Shown one piece after another: positions 7,700 to 16,367 of a stretch of DNA of 25,777 bases. The notes beneath the pieces are model-generated. The model was not told the DNA's origin and did no database searches. It was given only the letters and a program-made list of their open reading frames with translations. This stretch comes from Shinella sp. (lineage in GTDB: Bacteria > Pseudomonadota > Alphaproteobacteria > Rhizobiales > Rhizobiaceae). Both the position numbers and the translations under genes were made by a program. Numbering within the stretch: the first letter of the stretch is position 1; each line of letters starts with the position of its first letter. The stretch is from NCBI GenBank assembly GCA_003248775.1, contig QFQX01000055.1:1-25777 (forward strand), written 5' to 3'.

Positions 7700-8617
7700 G
7701 TGAACGCGGCAGAATTCGACGCACTTCGAAACGGGATCATCGGCCTTGCGGGCGCACGCAGCGCCGGCAAGCTTGGGCCGGATGCCATTGGGCTGGCACT
7801 TGCCATCCACGACCGGCCGCTGCGCGGAAGCGGTTGCGGGCCACTCCTGGACACCGCGTTCTTCGGGTACCGGGATGACGTGCCGGTCTATCCCGCAAGC
7901 GTGATGAAGCTCTTCTGTCTCTACGCCTTCACGGCGTTCGAGGCCATGGGGCGCTTTCAGCCCAATGACGAGGACCGGCGCGCCGCCCGCGCCATGATCG
8001 AACTGTCTTCCAACGAAGCCACGGCATTCCTGATGGGCCGGCTGACGGGTGCGTTCGATGGCCCCTGTCTGGATGACGCGGACCTTGCCGACTGGCTCCG
8101 CAAGCGCCATGCGGTGCAGGACTGGCTGACGGGCCTCGAACGGCCGGAGTTCCGGGGCATCAATGTCCTCCACGCCACTTATGAGGACAGCCCTTATGGC
8201 TGTTCCTATCAGGCGCGGGCACATTCGAAGGGCAACCGGCTCACGGCGCGCGCCTGCACCGTGCTGATGCATGACATCGTGCGCGGCGCGACCGATGCTT
8301 CCGACTGGATGATGGAACTGATGGACCGCACGCGGGAGCGGCGGGCCTTTGCCGAAACCGGCGTTCCGCCGGAAGGCGATCAGGCGCGGGGCTTTCTCGG
8401 GGAGGGAATGCCGGACACCACGCTTCTGTGGTCGAAGGCGGGTCACACGAGTTGGACGCGCCACGATCTCGTCTATGCCGAGACGGCATCCGGAGAAAGC
8501 TTCGTCGCCTGCGTGATGACCGACAGCCACTGGTCGGCCGATGACAGAACGTTTTTCCCCGATGTCGGGCGGCTCATTCACGAAGCCGTCCTGAAGGGAG
8601 GCCTAAACCCGTCCTGA
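7700..8617 (+). CDS. Beta-lactamase-fold serine hydrolase (cytosolic)
   Basis: A 305-residue protein with the three active-site motifs of the class A beta-lactamase / penicillin-binding fold: S67-V-M-K70 (SxxK) in YPASVMKLF, S103-S-N105 (SxN) in ELSSNEATA, and K246-A-G (KTG equivalent) in WSKAGHTS. The N terminus is not hydrophobic and has no signal peptide, unlike secreted beta-lactamases, so it probably works in the cytosol as a peptidase, amidase or esterase. The start is a GTG with a weak ribosome site; an upstream in-frame ATG at 7682 is cut off by a stop. It is the first gene of the operon, 100 bp before the binding-protein gene. Linkage to a peptide importer suggests it processes the imported compound; a D,D-carboxypeptidase-like activity is possible. 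Antibiotic resistance is not suggested by the location. Confidence 0.85.
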   Translation: MNAAEFDALRNGIIGLAGARSAGKLGPDAIGLALAIHDRPLRGSGCGPLLDTAFFGYRDDVPVYPASVMKLFCLYAFTAFEAMGRFQPNDEDRRAARAMIELSSNEATAFLMGRLTGAFDGPCLDDADLADWLRKRHAVQDWLTGLERPEFRGINVLHATYEDSPYGCSYQARAHSKGNRLTARACTVLMHDIVRGATDASDWMMELMDRTRERRAFAETGVPPEGDQARGFLGEGMPDTTLLWSKAGHTSWTRHDLVYAETASGESFVACVMTDSHWSADDRTFFPDVGRLIHEAVLKGGLNPS

Positions 8618-8626
8618 CACCCGATT

Positions 8627-8675
8627 TGCCTCGCGCCTCCCGCGGGGCAGGAAAAGAGCATCGAACGAAATGCTC
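8627..8675 (+). other. Two hairpins between serine hydrolase and binding-protein genes
   Basis: Hairpin A: TGCCTCGCG / CGCGGGGCA (one G-T wobble) around the loop CCTCC, 8627-8649. Hairpin B: GAGCAT / ATGCTC around 8 bases, 8656-8675. No T-tract follows either. Such structures before a binding-protein gene often act as mRNA processing or stability elements that raise its level over the rest of the operon. Confidence 0.5.
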
Positions 8676-8717
8676 GCATGCCTGAAGATAGAAAAGAACC
8701 GATAGAGGGATACTGCC

Positions 8718-10343
8718 ATGACATTACTCAAGACATCCGCCGGCTGTTTGCGTTCGGCCCGCCTTCTGCTTGCCGCCACCGCAATCAGCGTTCTGACTCA
8801 GTTCTCGCCGGTTATGGCAGAGGCACCGATCCCCGGCGGCACGCTGCATCTGCCGGCCCCCTACAGCTCGGCGCTGAAATCGCTCGATCCGCACATCACC
8901 TATGAATCGCAGGACATGGCCGTTTCCAAGGCGTTCCATCGGGCGCTCTACACCTGGGATTCGGCCGAAAACCGGCCGGCGCTCGATCTTGCGACCTCGG
9001 TCGAAACCTCGGCCGACGGCAAGACCTTCACCTACAAGCTGCGCGACAACGCCTATTTCCATAACGGCCGCAAGATGACGGCGGACGACCTGATCTGGTC
9101 CTATACCCGCATCATGGACCCGACGAAGGGCTATCCGGGCTCGCCGATGATCTCGGAAATCGTCGGCGCGGAAGACTATGCGGCCGGCAAGGCCACCTCG
9201 ATCTCCGGCCTGAAGAAGATCGACGACTTCACCCTTCAGATCACCTTCAAGAACTACCTCGAGCCGGGCACCCTGCTGTTCGAAGCCGTGACCGCCATCC
9301 TGCCGAAGGAAGAGGCCGACAAGCCGGAATTCCTCTCCCATCCCGTCGGCCTCGGCCCGTTCCGCTTCGTCGAGCATGTCGAGGGTTCGCGCGTCGTCGG
9401 CGAGAAGTTCGACAAGTATTACAAGCCCGGCCAGCCCTATGCGGACCGCGTGGAATTCACCATCACCGATGAATACAGCGCCCTCGACGTCGCCTTCCGC
9501 GCCGGCGAGCTGGATGCCACCGTGCTTTCCGGCAGTGCTTACGCCGCCTACAAGGCAGATCCGGAACTGTCGAAGGGCCTGATCGAGGTTCCCGAGCTCT
9601 TTACCCGCCACATGGGCATGAACGTCCAGAAGGCCCCCTTCAACGACGTTCGCGTGCGTCAGGCGATCAACTATGCCGTCGACCGCGACATCATCATCCG
9701 CAAGCTCCTGAAGGACAAGGCGTTCAAGGCGACGGGCTGGCTGCCGATGACCTCGGTTGCCTTCGACAAGGATCGCAAGCCCTATGCCTATGATCCCGAA
9801 AAGGCCAGGCAGCTCCTGAAGGAAGCCGGCTATGGCGACGGTTTCGAATTCGAGGCGATGGTGACCGATGGCGAAAGCAGCCTCGGCGTGCTGCAGGCCA
9901 TGATGCCCTTCCTCGCGGCGGTCGGCATCAACGCCAAGCCGAAGGTGGTGGAATCGGGCGTCCTGCTCGATGCCATCAATGCCGGCGAGGCCATGGCATG
10001 GTTCCGTTCCAACGGCACGGGCCCCGATCCGGTCGGCGCGCTACGCTGCTTCGACAGCCGCGTCTCCCGCTCGGCCTGCAACCGCAGCGGCTATGCCGAT
10101 CCGAAATTCGACGCCATGATCGATGCCGCCTCTTCGGATCCCGATCCCAAGCGCCGCATCGAGCTGGCCGAGGAAGCAGACGGCTACATCTTCGAACAGG
10201 CGCCGGTGTGGTTCCACAACTACAACAAGGCCGTCGTCGCCACGCAGCCCTGGGTGCACGGCGTCGACTCCAACGTGACGGAAGCCGCCATCCTCGAAGT
10301 CGACCAGATCTGGCTTGATGAGAACGCCCCGGGACGCAAGTAA
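8718..10343 (+). CDS. ABC transporter periplasmic peptide-binding protein, family 5
   Basis: A 541-residue SBP_bac_5 (DppA/OppA-like) protein that captures the substrate in the periplasm. Residues 1-35 are a signal peptide (LLLAATAISVLTQFSPVMAEA) with cleavage probable after VMA. The typical family segments follow: PGGTLHL at the mature N terminus, LDPHITYESQDM, LATSVETSADGKTFTYKLR, FHNGRKMTADDLIWSYTRI, VRQAINYAVDRDII and the YDPEKARQLLKEAGY motif. An AGAGGG ribosome site precedes the ATG. It belongs to the operon starting at 7700 and is flanked by hairpins on both sides. The ligand cannot be read from sequence; di-, oligo- or muropeptides fit the family. Confidence 0.95.
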   Translation: MTLLKTSAGCLRSARLLLAATAISVLTQFSPVMAEAPIPGGTLHLPAPYSSALKSLDPHITYESQDMAVSKAFHRALYTWDSAENRPALDLATSVETSADGKTFTYKLRDNAYFHNGRKMTADDLIWSYTRIMDPTKGYPGSPMISEIVGAEDYAAGKATSISGLKKIDDFTLQITFKNYLEPGTLLFEAVTAILPKEEADKPEFLSHPVGLGPFRFVEHVEGSRVVGEKFDKYYKPGQPYADRVEFTITDEYSALDVAFRAGELDATVLSGSAYAAYKADPELSKGLIEVPELFTRHMGMNVQKAPFNDVRVRQAINYAVDRDIIIRKLLKDKAFKATGWLPMTSVAFDKDRKPYAYDPEKARQLLKEAGYGDGFEFEAMVTDGESSLGVLQAMMPFLAAVGINAKPKVVESGVLLDAINAGEAMAWFRSNGTGPDPVGALRCFDSRVSRSACNRSGYADPKFDAMIDAASSDPDPKRRIELAEEADGYIFEQAPVWFHNYNKAVVATQPWVHGVDSNVTEAAILEVDQIWLDENAPGRK

Positions 10344-10359
10344 GTCCATCGGCTCCTGT

Positions 10360-10416
10360 CAAACCAACCTTTCCGGCCAACCTTTTCCGGTTTGGGCGTC
10401 GCGTGCCATCCACGCG
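10360..10416 (+). other. Two hairpins after the binding-protein gene
   Basis: CAAACC (10360-10365) pairs with GGTTTG (10389-10394); then CGCGTG (10400-10405) pairs with CACGCG (10411-10416) across a 5-base loop. There is no U-tract. Stem-loops directly after a binding-protein gene commonly block 3' exonucleases and reduce read-through to the permeases, giving excess binding protein. Confidence 0.5.
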
Positions 10417-10447
10417 GCGTCCGCATCCCGGGGCAGAGGAACACTTC

Positions 10448-11380
10448 ATGCTGATGGTGATTGCGCGGCGGCTGATGCAGGCGCTTCTGACCGTCGCCGT
10501 CGTGGTGACGCTCGTCTTCCTGTTGTTCAGCGTCATTCCCGGCAGCTTCGTCACGTCGCTGGTCGGTGAAAAACGCGATATCGATCCCAAGGTCATGGCC
10601 CGGATCGAGGAACAGCTTCATCTGAACGATCCCCTGCACGAGCGCTTCGGCCGGTATGTCGCCGATCTCGCGCGCGGCGATCTCGGAACCTCATTCTCCA
10701 CCCGCCGGCCGGTTATCGACATGCTGGAAAGCCGCATCGTCGCGTCCTTCCGGCTGGCCTGCGCCGCCATCCTGTTCGCGGTCGCCATCGGCCTGCCGCT
10801 CGGCTTCATCGCGGCTTCAAGGCCGGGAAGCTGGGTCGACATGGCGGCGATGATGGGGGCGGTTTCGGGGCTTTCCGTGCCCGGCTTCTGGTTCGGCCTG
10901 CTGGCGATGTATTTCTTTTCGCTGCAACTGGGCTGGCTGCCGACCTTCGGCTACGGGCAGGGCGGGCTGCAGCATCTCGTGCTGCCGGCGCTCACCCTTG
11001 GCATCGGCCCGATGGCGCTTCTCGCCAGAACCACGCGCGCGGCTGTGTTCGAAGTGCGCGGCGCCGATTTCATCCGCACGGCGCGCTCCAAGGGCATGAG
11101 CGAGACCCGCATCGTCACCCGGCATCTGGCGCGCAACGCCTTCGTTCTGGTGCTGACGACGATCGGCCTGCAATTCGGCTCCATGCTCGGCGGTTCGGTG
11201 GTGATCGAAAGCCTGTTCGCATGGCCGGGCGTCGGATCGCTGCTCATCCAGTCCGTCTCGCTGCGTGACATTCCCGCGGTGCAGGGCTGCATTCTCGTCA
11301 TCGTGCTGTTCTTCCTGCTCATCAACACGCTGGTCGACATCGCCTACATGCTGATCGATCCGAGGATCCGCTACCGATGA
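10448..11380 (+). CDS. Peptide ABC transporter permease, DppB type
   Basis: A 310-residue inner-membrane permease of the BPD_transp_1 family. It has the DppB/OppB N-terminal extension (first membrane segment about 10-30, then RFGRYVADLARGDLGTS) and five further membrane segments. The ATPase-contacting EAA-like loop is RGADFIRTARSKGMSE. I use the ATG at 10448, with AGAGGA at proper spacing; the open frame extends 15 codons upstream without a better start. The last four bases overlap the next gene (ATGA), so the two permeases are translationally coupled. Confidence 0.95.
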   Translation: MLMVIARRLMQALLTVAVVVTLVFLLFSVIPGSFVTSLVGEKRDIDPKVMARIEEQLHLNDPLHERFGRYVADLARGDLGTSFSTRRPVIDMLESRIVASFRLACAAILFAVAIGLPLGFIAASRPGSWVDMAAMMGAVSGLSVPGFWFGLLAMYFFSLQLGWLPTFGYGQGGLQHLVLPALTLGIGPMALLARTTRAAVFEVRGADFIRTARSKGMSETRIVTRHLARNAFVLVLTTIGLQFGSMLGGSVVIESLFAWPGVGSLLIQSVSLRDIPAVQGCILVIVLFFLLINTLVDIAYMLIDPRIRYR

Positions 11381-12210
11381 AACTCCTCCATCTCCTGCGC
11401 CCCAATCTCTTCGTCGGCGGGTTGATCCTGATCGTCATGGTCGTCATGGCGCTCTTCGCGCCGCTGATCGCCACCCACGATCCCGTTCTCGACGCCAACC
11501 TGATCTATGCCGAGGAGCCGCCGGGCCTGTCGTTCCTGATGGGAACGGACGAACAGGGCCGCGACATCTTCAGCCGCGTGGTCTATGGCGCCCGCATCTC
11601 GCTTACCATCGGGCTGGTCGTGCAGCTCATGAACACCTGCATCGGCGTGGCGCTCGGTCTTTCGGCCGGCTATTTCGGCGGCTGGTGGGATGAGTTCGTC
11701 CAGGGCCTCACCAACCTGATGCTGTCCATCCCGACCGTGGTCTTCGCGCTGGCGCTGATGGCCGTGCTTGGGCCGGGGGTCACGAGCCTGCTGATCGCGC
11801 TCGGCATGACCGACTGGGCCTATAGCTGTCGCATCAGCCGCGCGCAGGTGCTGTCGCAGAAGTCGCGCAGCTATGTGCAGGCGGCGCAGACCATGGGTTA
11901 TGGGCGCCTTCACATCATGTTCCGCGAGCTTTTGCCCAACATCGCGGGTCCGCTGGTGGTGATCGCCACCATGGGCATCGGCTCGGCGATCATGGCCGAG
12001 GCTTCGCTCTCCTTCCTCGGGCTCGGCGTCGTGCCGCCCGCGCCGAGCTGGGGCTCGATGCTTTCCCATGCGCGCGAGCAGCTGATGGTCTCGCCATGGA
12101 TCGCCATCTTCCCCGGACTGGCGCTCTTCCTCACGGTTCTCGGGTTCAATCTGCTGGGCGACGGTCTGCGCGATCTCATCGATCCGCAGGGGAAGGCGCG
12201 GCGGGCATGA
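11377..12210 (+). CDS. Peptide ABC transporter permease, DppC type
   Basis: A 277-residue partner permease. The N terminus has one membrane segment (LFVGGLILIVMVVMALFAP) and the DppC-typical GTDEQGRDIFSRVVYGARISL motif. The membrane core follows, with an EAA-like loop around YVQAAQTMGYGRLHIMFRE, and the signature end GLNLLGDGLRDLIDPQ-like (here GFNLLGDGLRDLIDPQ). It forms the membrane heterodimer with the upstream gene product. It overlaps both neighbours by four bases (ATGA). Confidence 0.95.
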   Translation: MKLLHLLRPNLFVGGLILIVMVVMALFAPLIATHDPVLDANLIYAEEPPGLSFLMGTDEQGRDIFSRVVYGARISLTIGLVVQLMNTCIGVALGLSAGYFGGWWDEFVQGLTNLMLSIPTVVFALALMAVLGPGVTSLLIALGMTDWAYSCRISRAQVLSQKSRSYVQAAQTMGYGRLHIMFRELLPNIAGPLVVIATMGIGSAIMAEASLSFLGLGVVPPAPSWGSMLSHAREQLMVSPWIAIFPGLALFLTVLGFNLLGDGLRDLIDPQGKARRA

Positions 12211-13179
12211 GCGAGGATCTCATTCTCAACATCGAGGACCTGCGGATCTCGCTCTCCGCCAACGGCGAGGATTTCCCGGCGGTCGAAGGGCTCAACCTGT
12301 CGATTGGCCGCGGTGAAGTCGTCGGCCTCGTCGGCGAGTCCGGCTGCGGCAAGAGCCTCACGGCCCTTTCCGTCGCGGGGCTTCTCGGCGGCCCGTTACG
12401 GGTGACCGGCGGCCACATCCGCTTCGATGGCGGCGATATCGCCCGCCTGCCAAACCGCAACATGCGGATGCTGCGCGGCAACCGCATCGCCATGATCTTT
12501 CAGGAGCCGATGACGGCGCTCAATCCGCTGATGACCATCGGCGACCAGATCGGCGAGATGTTCGTCCTGCATCAGGGCATGAGCCGCCGGGCGGCGCGCA
12601 AGCGCGCCATCGAGTGTCTGGAACAGGTGCAGGTGCCGGCGGCCAGCCGGCGGGTGAACGATTATCCGCATCAGCTTTCCGGCGGCATGCGCCAGCGGGT
12701 GATGATCGCCATTGCGCTCGCCTGCGATCCCGATCTCCTGATTGCCGACGAGGCGACGACGGCGCTCGATGTCACCATTCAGGCCGAGATCATCGAGCTG
12801 ATCCTCGATCTCTGTCGCGCCCGGGGCACCGCCGTGCTGATGATCTCCCACGATCTCGGGCTTGTCGCCCGCGTCTGCCATCGGGTGGCGGTGATGTATG
12901 CCGGCCATCTGGTGGAGGAACAGCCGGCGGAGAAGATCTTCTCCGATCCGCAGCATCCCTATACGCGAGGGCTCATGGCATCGCTGCCGCGTCTCGGCCG
13001 GCGTCTCGTCGCCGGTCAGGCCAAGCTCGCCGAAATACCCGGCGTGGTTCCCCCCATCGTCGAATATGGCAAGGGCTGCCGCTTCGCCCCGCGCTGCGCC
13101 GAGGTCATGCCGCAATGCCTGACAGCCGCGCCGGAAACGACGCCGCTTTCCTCGGGCGGCCGCAAGAGGTGCTATCTCA

Positions 13180-13187
<8 letters not shown>
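12207..13187 (+). CDS. Peptide ABC transporter ATP-binding protein, DppD type
   Basis: A 326-residue ATPase that powers import. Walker A is G43-ESGCGKS50, the ABC signature LSGGMRQR begins at L157, and Walker B ends at D181-E182 (LLIADEATTALD). The switch histidine is in MISHDLG. The C-terminal oligopeptide-transporter extension has four cysteines in a C-R-F-A-P-R-C...C...C arrangement that in DppD-type proteins can bind an iron-sulfur cluster. I start it at the ATG overlapping the permease stop. It overlaps the next ATPase gene by 8 bases. Confidence 0.95.
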
Positions 13188-14187
<1,000 letters not shown>

Positions 14188-14188
14188 C

Positions 14189-15724
14189 ATGAATGACATC
14201 TCCGCTTCCCATCTCGTCCAGCCGGTCATCAAGGTGCGCGCCGGGCAGGATCCGGACCAGCCCCACCGGGGCACGCTCACCATCGGCAACTGGACGATCC
14301 CCTGCGCCGTCGGCCGCTCGGGCCTGCGCGATCCGGCGTTGAAGCGCGAAGGCGACGGCGCAACCCCGATCGGCACATTTCCGCTGCGCTATGGCTTTTA
14401 CGATCCCGAAGCGCTGGGCGACGAACCGCGCTCCTTCGCTTTTCCCTTCCTCGAAAAGCCGGCCAACTATAACTGGGTCGAGGATCCCGAAAGCCCGTTC
14501 TACAACCAGTTCGTCCTCGACATGTCGCCGGAAGCCCTGATACGGACGGGCGAAAGGCTGTTCGATCTCTTCATCCCGGTCGGCTGGAACGATTCCACCC
14601 CGCGGGCAGCCGGCGGCAGCGCCATCTTCATGCATGCGGCACGGCCGGATTTCAGCGGCACGCAGGGCTGCGTCGCCATCGCCCATGACCAGTTGCTGGA
14701 ATTCGCCAGCCGGCTTCAGCCCGGCATGATGATCGACATCGCCCCTGCGGACGCTCCCGAACAGGCGGGTCTGCCAGTGCAGACGGAAACAATGGAATGC
14801 GTGTCGTTCCGCGCGCTCCAGCCGGGGCCGAGCCTGATCGTCACCGGCTCCGTGCATGGCAACGAAATCTGCGGCCCGACCGCCATTGCCCGCGTCATCG
14901 CCGAGTTCCGCTCCGGCCGGCTCAAGCTTGCCCGCGGCAACGTTACCTTCGTGCCGGTGGTCAATGCGCTCGCCTATCGCTGGAACCGCCGCGAGGGTGA
15001 TCGCAACCTCAACCGCGACCTTGGCGAAAAGCCGGTGCCGGTGGATAACGAGGATCGTATCGCAAACGTGCTCTGCCCGCTGTTGCGCGAACATGACGTG
15101 CTGATCGACCTGCATTCCTTCAGCTCGCCGGGCGTTCCCTTCGCCCTGATCGGACCGGCTGACAATAACGGCACGCTGGAGCCCTTTGCCAAGGCCGCCG
15201 AGGAGGAAGCGTTGGTCAAGGCGCTCGGATTGCCGATGGTGGTGCATGGCTGGATGGACGCCTTCAAACAGGCGGCAACCGTCCGCGCCGAACGCGGGTT
15301 CCCGGAAATTTCCCTGACGCATAGCGTCGGCACCACGGAATACATGCGTTTCGCCGGCGGCTATGGCGTGACCGTCGAATGCGGAACCCATACGGACCCG
15401 CAAGGAGCCGCAGTCGGCTACCGGACGATCCTCAACGGCCTCGCCCATCTCGGCCTCGTGGTCGCCGATCCGATCCTGCCGAAGGATGCGCCGCAGGTCT
15501 GGGAAATCTCCGAAGCCCTGATGGCGGATGCGGCAGAAGACCGCCTGTCACGCCGCTTCGCCGCCGGAGAGGCCGTGCGGGAAGGCGAGGTAATCGGCCA
15601 GCGCGCCAGCGGCCAGCCGATCCGCGCGCCCTATGACGGCGCCATCATCTTCGCGAGCCTCACCGCCGAGCCGGGCACCGAACTCTGCTTCTTTTGCCGT
15701 CCGAGCGGCCGTCTCAAAGGGTGA
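14189..15724 (+). CDS. Fusion of YkuD L,D-transpeptidase-like domain and AstE/M14-type zinc amidohydrolase
   Basis: A 511-residue two-domain enzyme. Residues about 10-190 are a YkuD-type domain: KREGDGATPIGTF near the start and the catalytic motif H149...S156-GTQG-C161-V with the nucleophile C161. Residues about 200-430 are a succinylglutamate desuccinylase/aspartoacylase (M14-like) domain: zinc ligands H223 and E226 in SVHGNE, H309 in DLHS, and the general-base glutamate E397 in TVECG. A beta-rich tail (RAPYDGAIIF) is typical of AstE-like proteins. No signal peptide is visible, so it is probably cytosolic. The start codon is one base after the ATPase stop, with AAGG at good spacing. Known cytosolic YkuD proteins (ElsL of Acinetobacter) are L,D-carboxypeptidases and M14 MpaA splits murein tripeptide; sequential trimming of peptidoglycan peptides is my inference. 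Both domains retain their key residues. Confidence 0.88.
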   Translation: MNDISASHLVQPVIKVRAGQDPDQPHRGTLTIGNWTIPCAVGRSGLRDPALKREGDGATPIGTFPLRYGFYDPEALGDEPRSFAFPFLEKPANYNWVEDPESPFYNQFVLDMSPEALIRTGERLFDLFIPVGWNDSTPRAAGGSAIFMHAARPDFSGTQGCVAIAHDQLLEFASRLQPGMMIDIAPADAPEQAGLPVQTETMECVSFRALQPGPSLIVTGSVHGNEICGPTAIARVIAEFRSGRLKLARGNVTFVPVVNALAYRWNRREGDRNLNRDLGEKPVPVDNEDRIANVLCPLLREHDVLIDLHSFSSPGVPFALIGPADNNGTLEPFAKAAEEEALVKALGLPMVVHGWMDAFKQAATVRAERGFPEISLTHSVGTTEYMRFAGGYGVTVECGTHTDPQGAAVGYRTILNGLAHLGLVVADPILPKDAPQVWEISEALMADAAEDRLSRRFAAGEAVREGEVIGQRASGQPIRAPYDGAIIFASLTAEPGTELCFFCRPSGRLKG

Positions 15725-15745
15725 AGCATTGTCTGCGATCTGCCC

Positions 15746-15771
15746 CCATGTGCCTTTTGCACGACACATGG
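15746..15771 (+). terminator. Weak hairpin after the peptide operon
   Basis: CCATGTG (15746-15752) pairs with CACATGG (15765-15771), 22 bp past the last stop of the operon. The loop contains CTTTT but no T-tract follows the stem, so termination here is uncertain. Confidence 0.3.
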
Positions 15772-15839
15772 AGGCTACAATTTGAGCACACGAAAATTCA
15801 GCAATGCGATATATGCATAGCTGCACTGCAACAGAACCT

Positions 15840-15868
15840 ATTCCTCGAAATCGGGAATGCTGTATAAA
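15840..15868 (+). promoter_or_regulatory. Candidate promoter/operator of the sRNA array
   Basis: TATAAA at 15863-15868 lies 10 bp before the first hairpin, which would place a transcription start close to 15875. Directly upstream is the dyad ATTCC-N9-GGAAT (15840-15858), covering the -35 position. There is no good sigma-70 -35 hexamer, so an activator or an alternative sigma factor is likely (cuckoo/CcsR RNAs of Rhodobacter are RpoH-dependent). Confidence 0.4.
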
Positions 15869-15877
15869 TTTACTCAT

Positions 15878-16031
15878 CGAAGCGATGCACCTCCTCCCGC
15901 AGAGCTTCGTGTTTCAGGCGACCCATTCCTCCTCCCAGGGAAGCCTGAGGGAACAACGACACTCCTCCTCCCAGTCGTTGTTCGGTTTTTCAGGAAAAGC
16001 CTGCCGCACCTCCTCCCGCGGCAGGCTTTTT
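15878..16031 (+). ncRNA. Tandem cuckoo/CcsR-type anti-Shine-Dalgarno sRNA array (four hairpins)
   Basis: Four successive hairpins each expose CCTCCTCCC in the loop (motif at 15890, 15928, 15964 and 16009). H1: CGAAGC/GCTTCG, tandem G-A mismatches, then TGC/GCA (15878-15909). H2: TCAGGC/GCCTGA, then CCC/GGG (15914-15948). H3: perfect 10-bp stem GAACAACGAC/GTCGTTGTTC, followed by TTTTT (15951-15990). H4: perfect 13-bp stem from 15995, followed by T5 (ends 16031). Stem sequences differ completely while the loop is constant, which shows selection on the loop. This is the defining layout of alphaproteobacterial cuckoo/CcsR RNAs, whose loops resemble the 16S anti-SD and are tied to stress responses. 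Rhodobacter CcsR units have two such hairpins each, so this may be two units; whether one or several transcripts arise is unknown. No DUF1127 gene is seen upstream. Confidence 0.85.
15995..16031 (+). terminator. Intrinsic terminator formed by the last sRNA hairpin
   Basis: Thirteen perfect base pairs (AAAAGCCTGCCGC with GCGGCAGGCTTTT), a 10-base loop ACCTCCTCCC, and the T-run 16027-16031. This orients the array on the plus strand. Hairpin 3 with TTTTT at 15986-15990 may be an earlier, weaker stop. Confidence 0.85.
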
Positions 16032-16280
16032 CGTTTGTTCCCCCAAGATCGAAATCTTCACAAAGCTTTCCACGTCAGGCCTCACATCGGTTGCCATCGA
16101 TCGATGATGGCAGGGTGCACGGGCACGCGCGTCATCCGCCGCTTCGATAGACCGGCTCCTCAATGTCGATGGCCCAAAAACCCCCACCACCGGACAATCG
16201 CTTCACTTCATCGTGATCGACATTCGGGCCTAGCCGCGATTGCCGCCCGTTCTTGCCCGCAAGAAACACGGACCCGACCA

Positions 16281-16337
16281 TTGACAGATTAAATGATGAC
16301 CATCATGTTTGCGCCCTATCATGACAATCATCATGAT
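16281..16337 (+). promoter_or_regulatory. Promoter/operator region of the SDR-OYE genes
   Basis: A consensus -35 TTGACA is at 16281-16286; 17 bp further CATGTT (16304-16309) is a weak -10. Overlapping it are the dyad ATGATG-AC-CATCAT (16293-16306) and two copies of ATCATGA (16319-16325, 16330-16336) as an imperfect inverted repeat. This arrangement suits a TetR-type repressor. The rest of 16038-16280 shows no gene or structure I can support. Confidence 0.45.
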
Positions 16338-16367
16338 TAAACCTGATCCGAAGGAAAGAGCAACGCA

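Noticed and set aside
15878..16031. CRISPR-like spacing of the CCTCCTCCC repeats
   Set aside because: The repeated unit is only 9-11 bases and spacings vary (38, 36, 45); each copy sits in its own hairpin loop. There are no cas genes.
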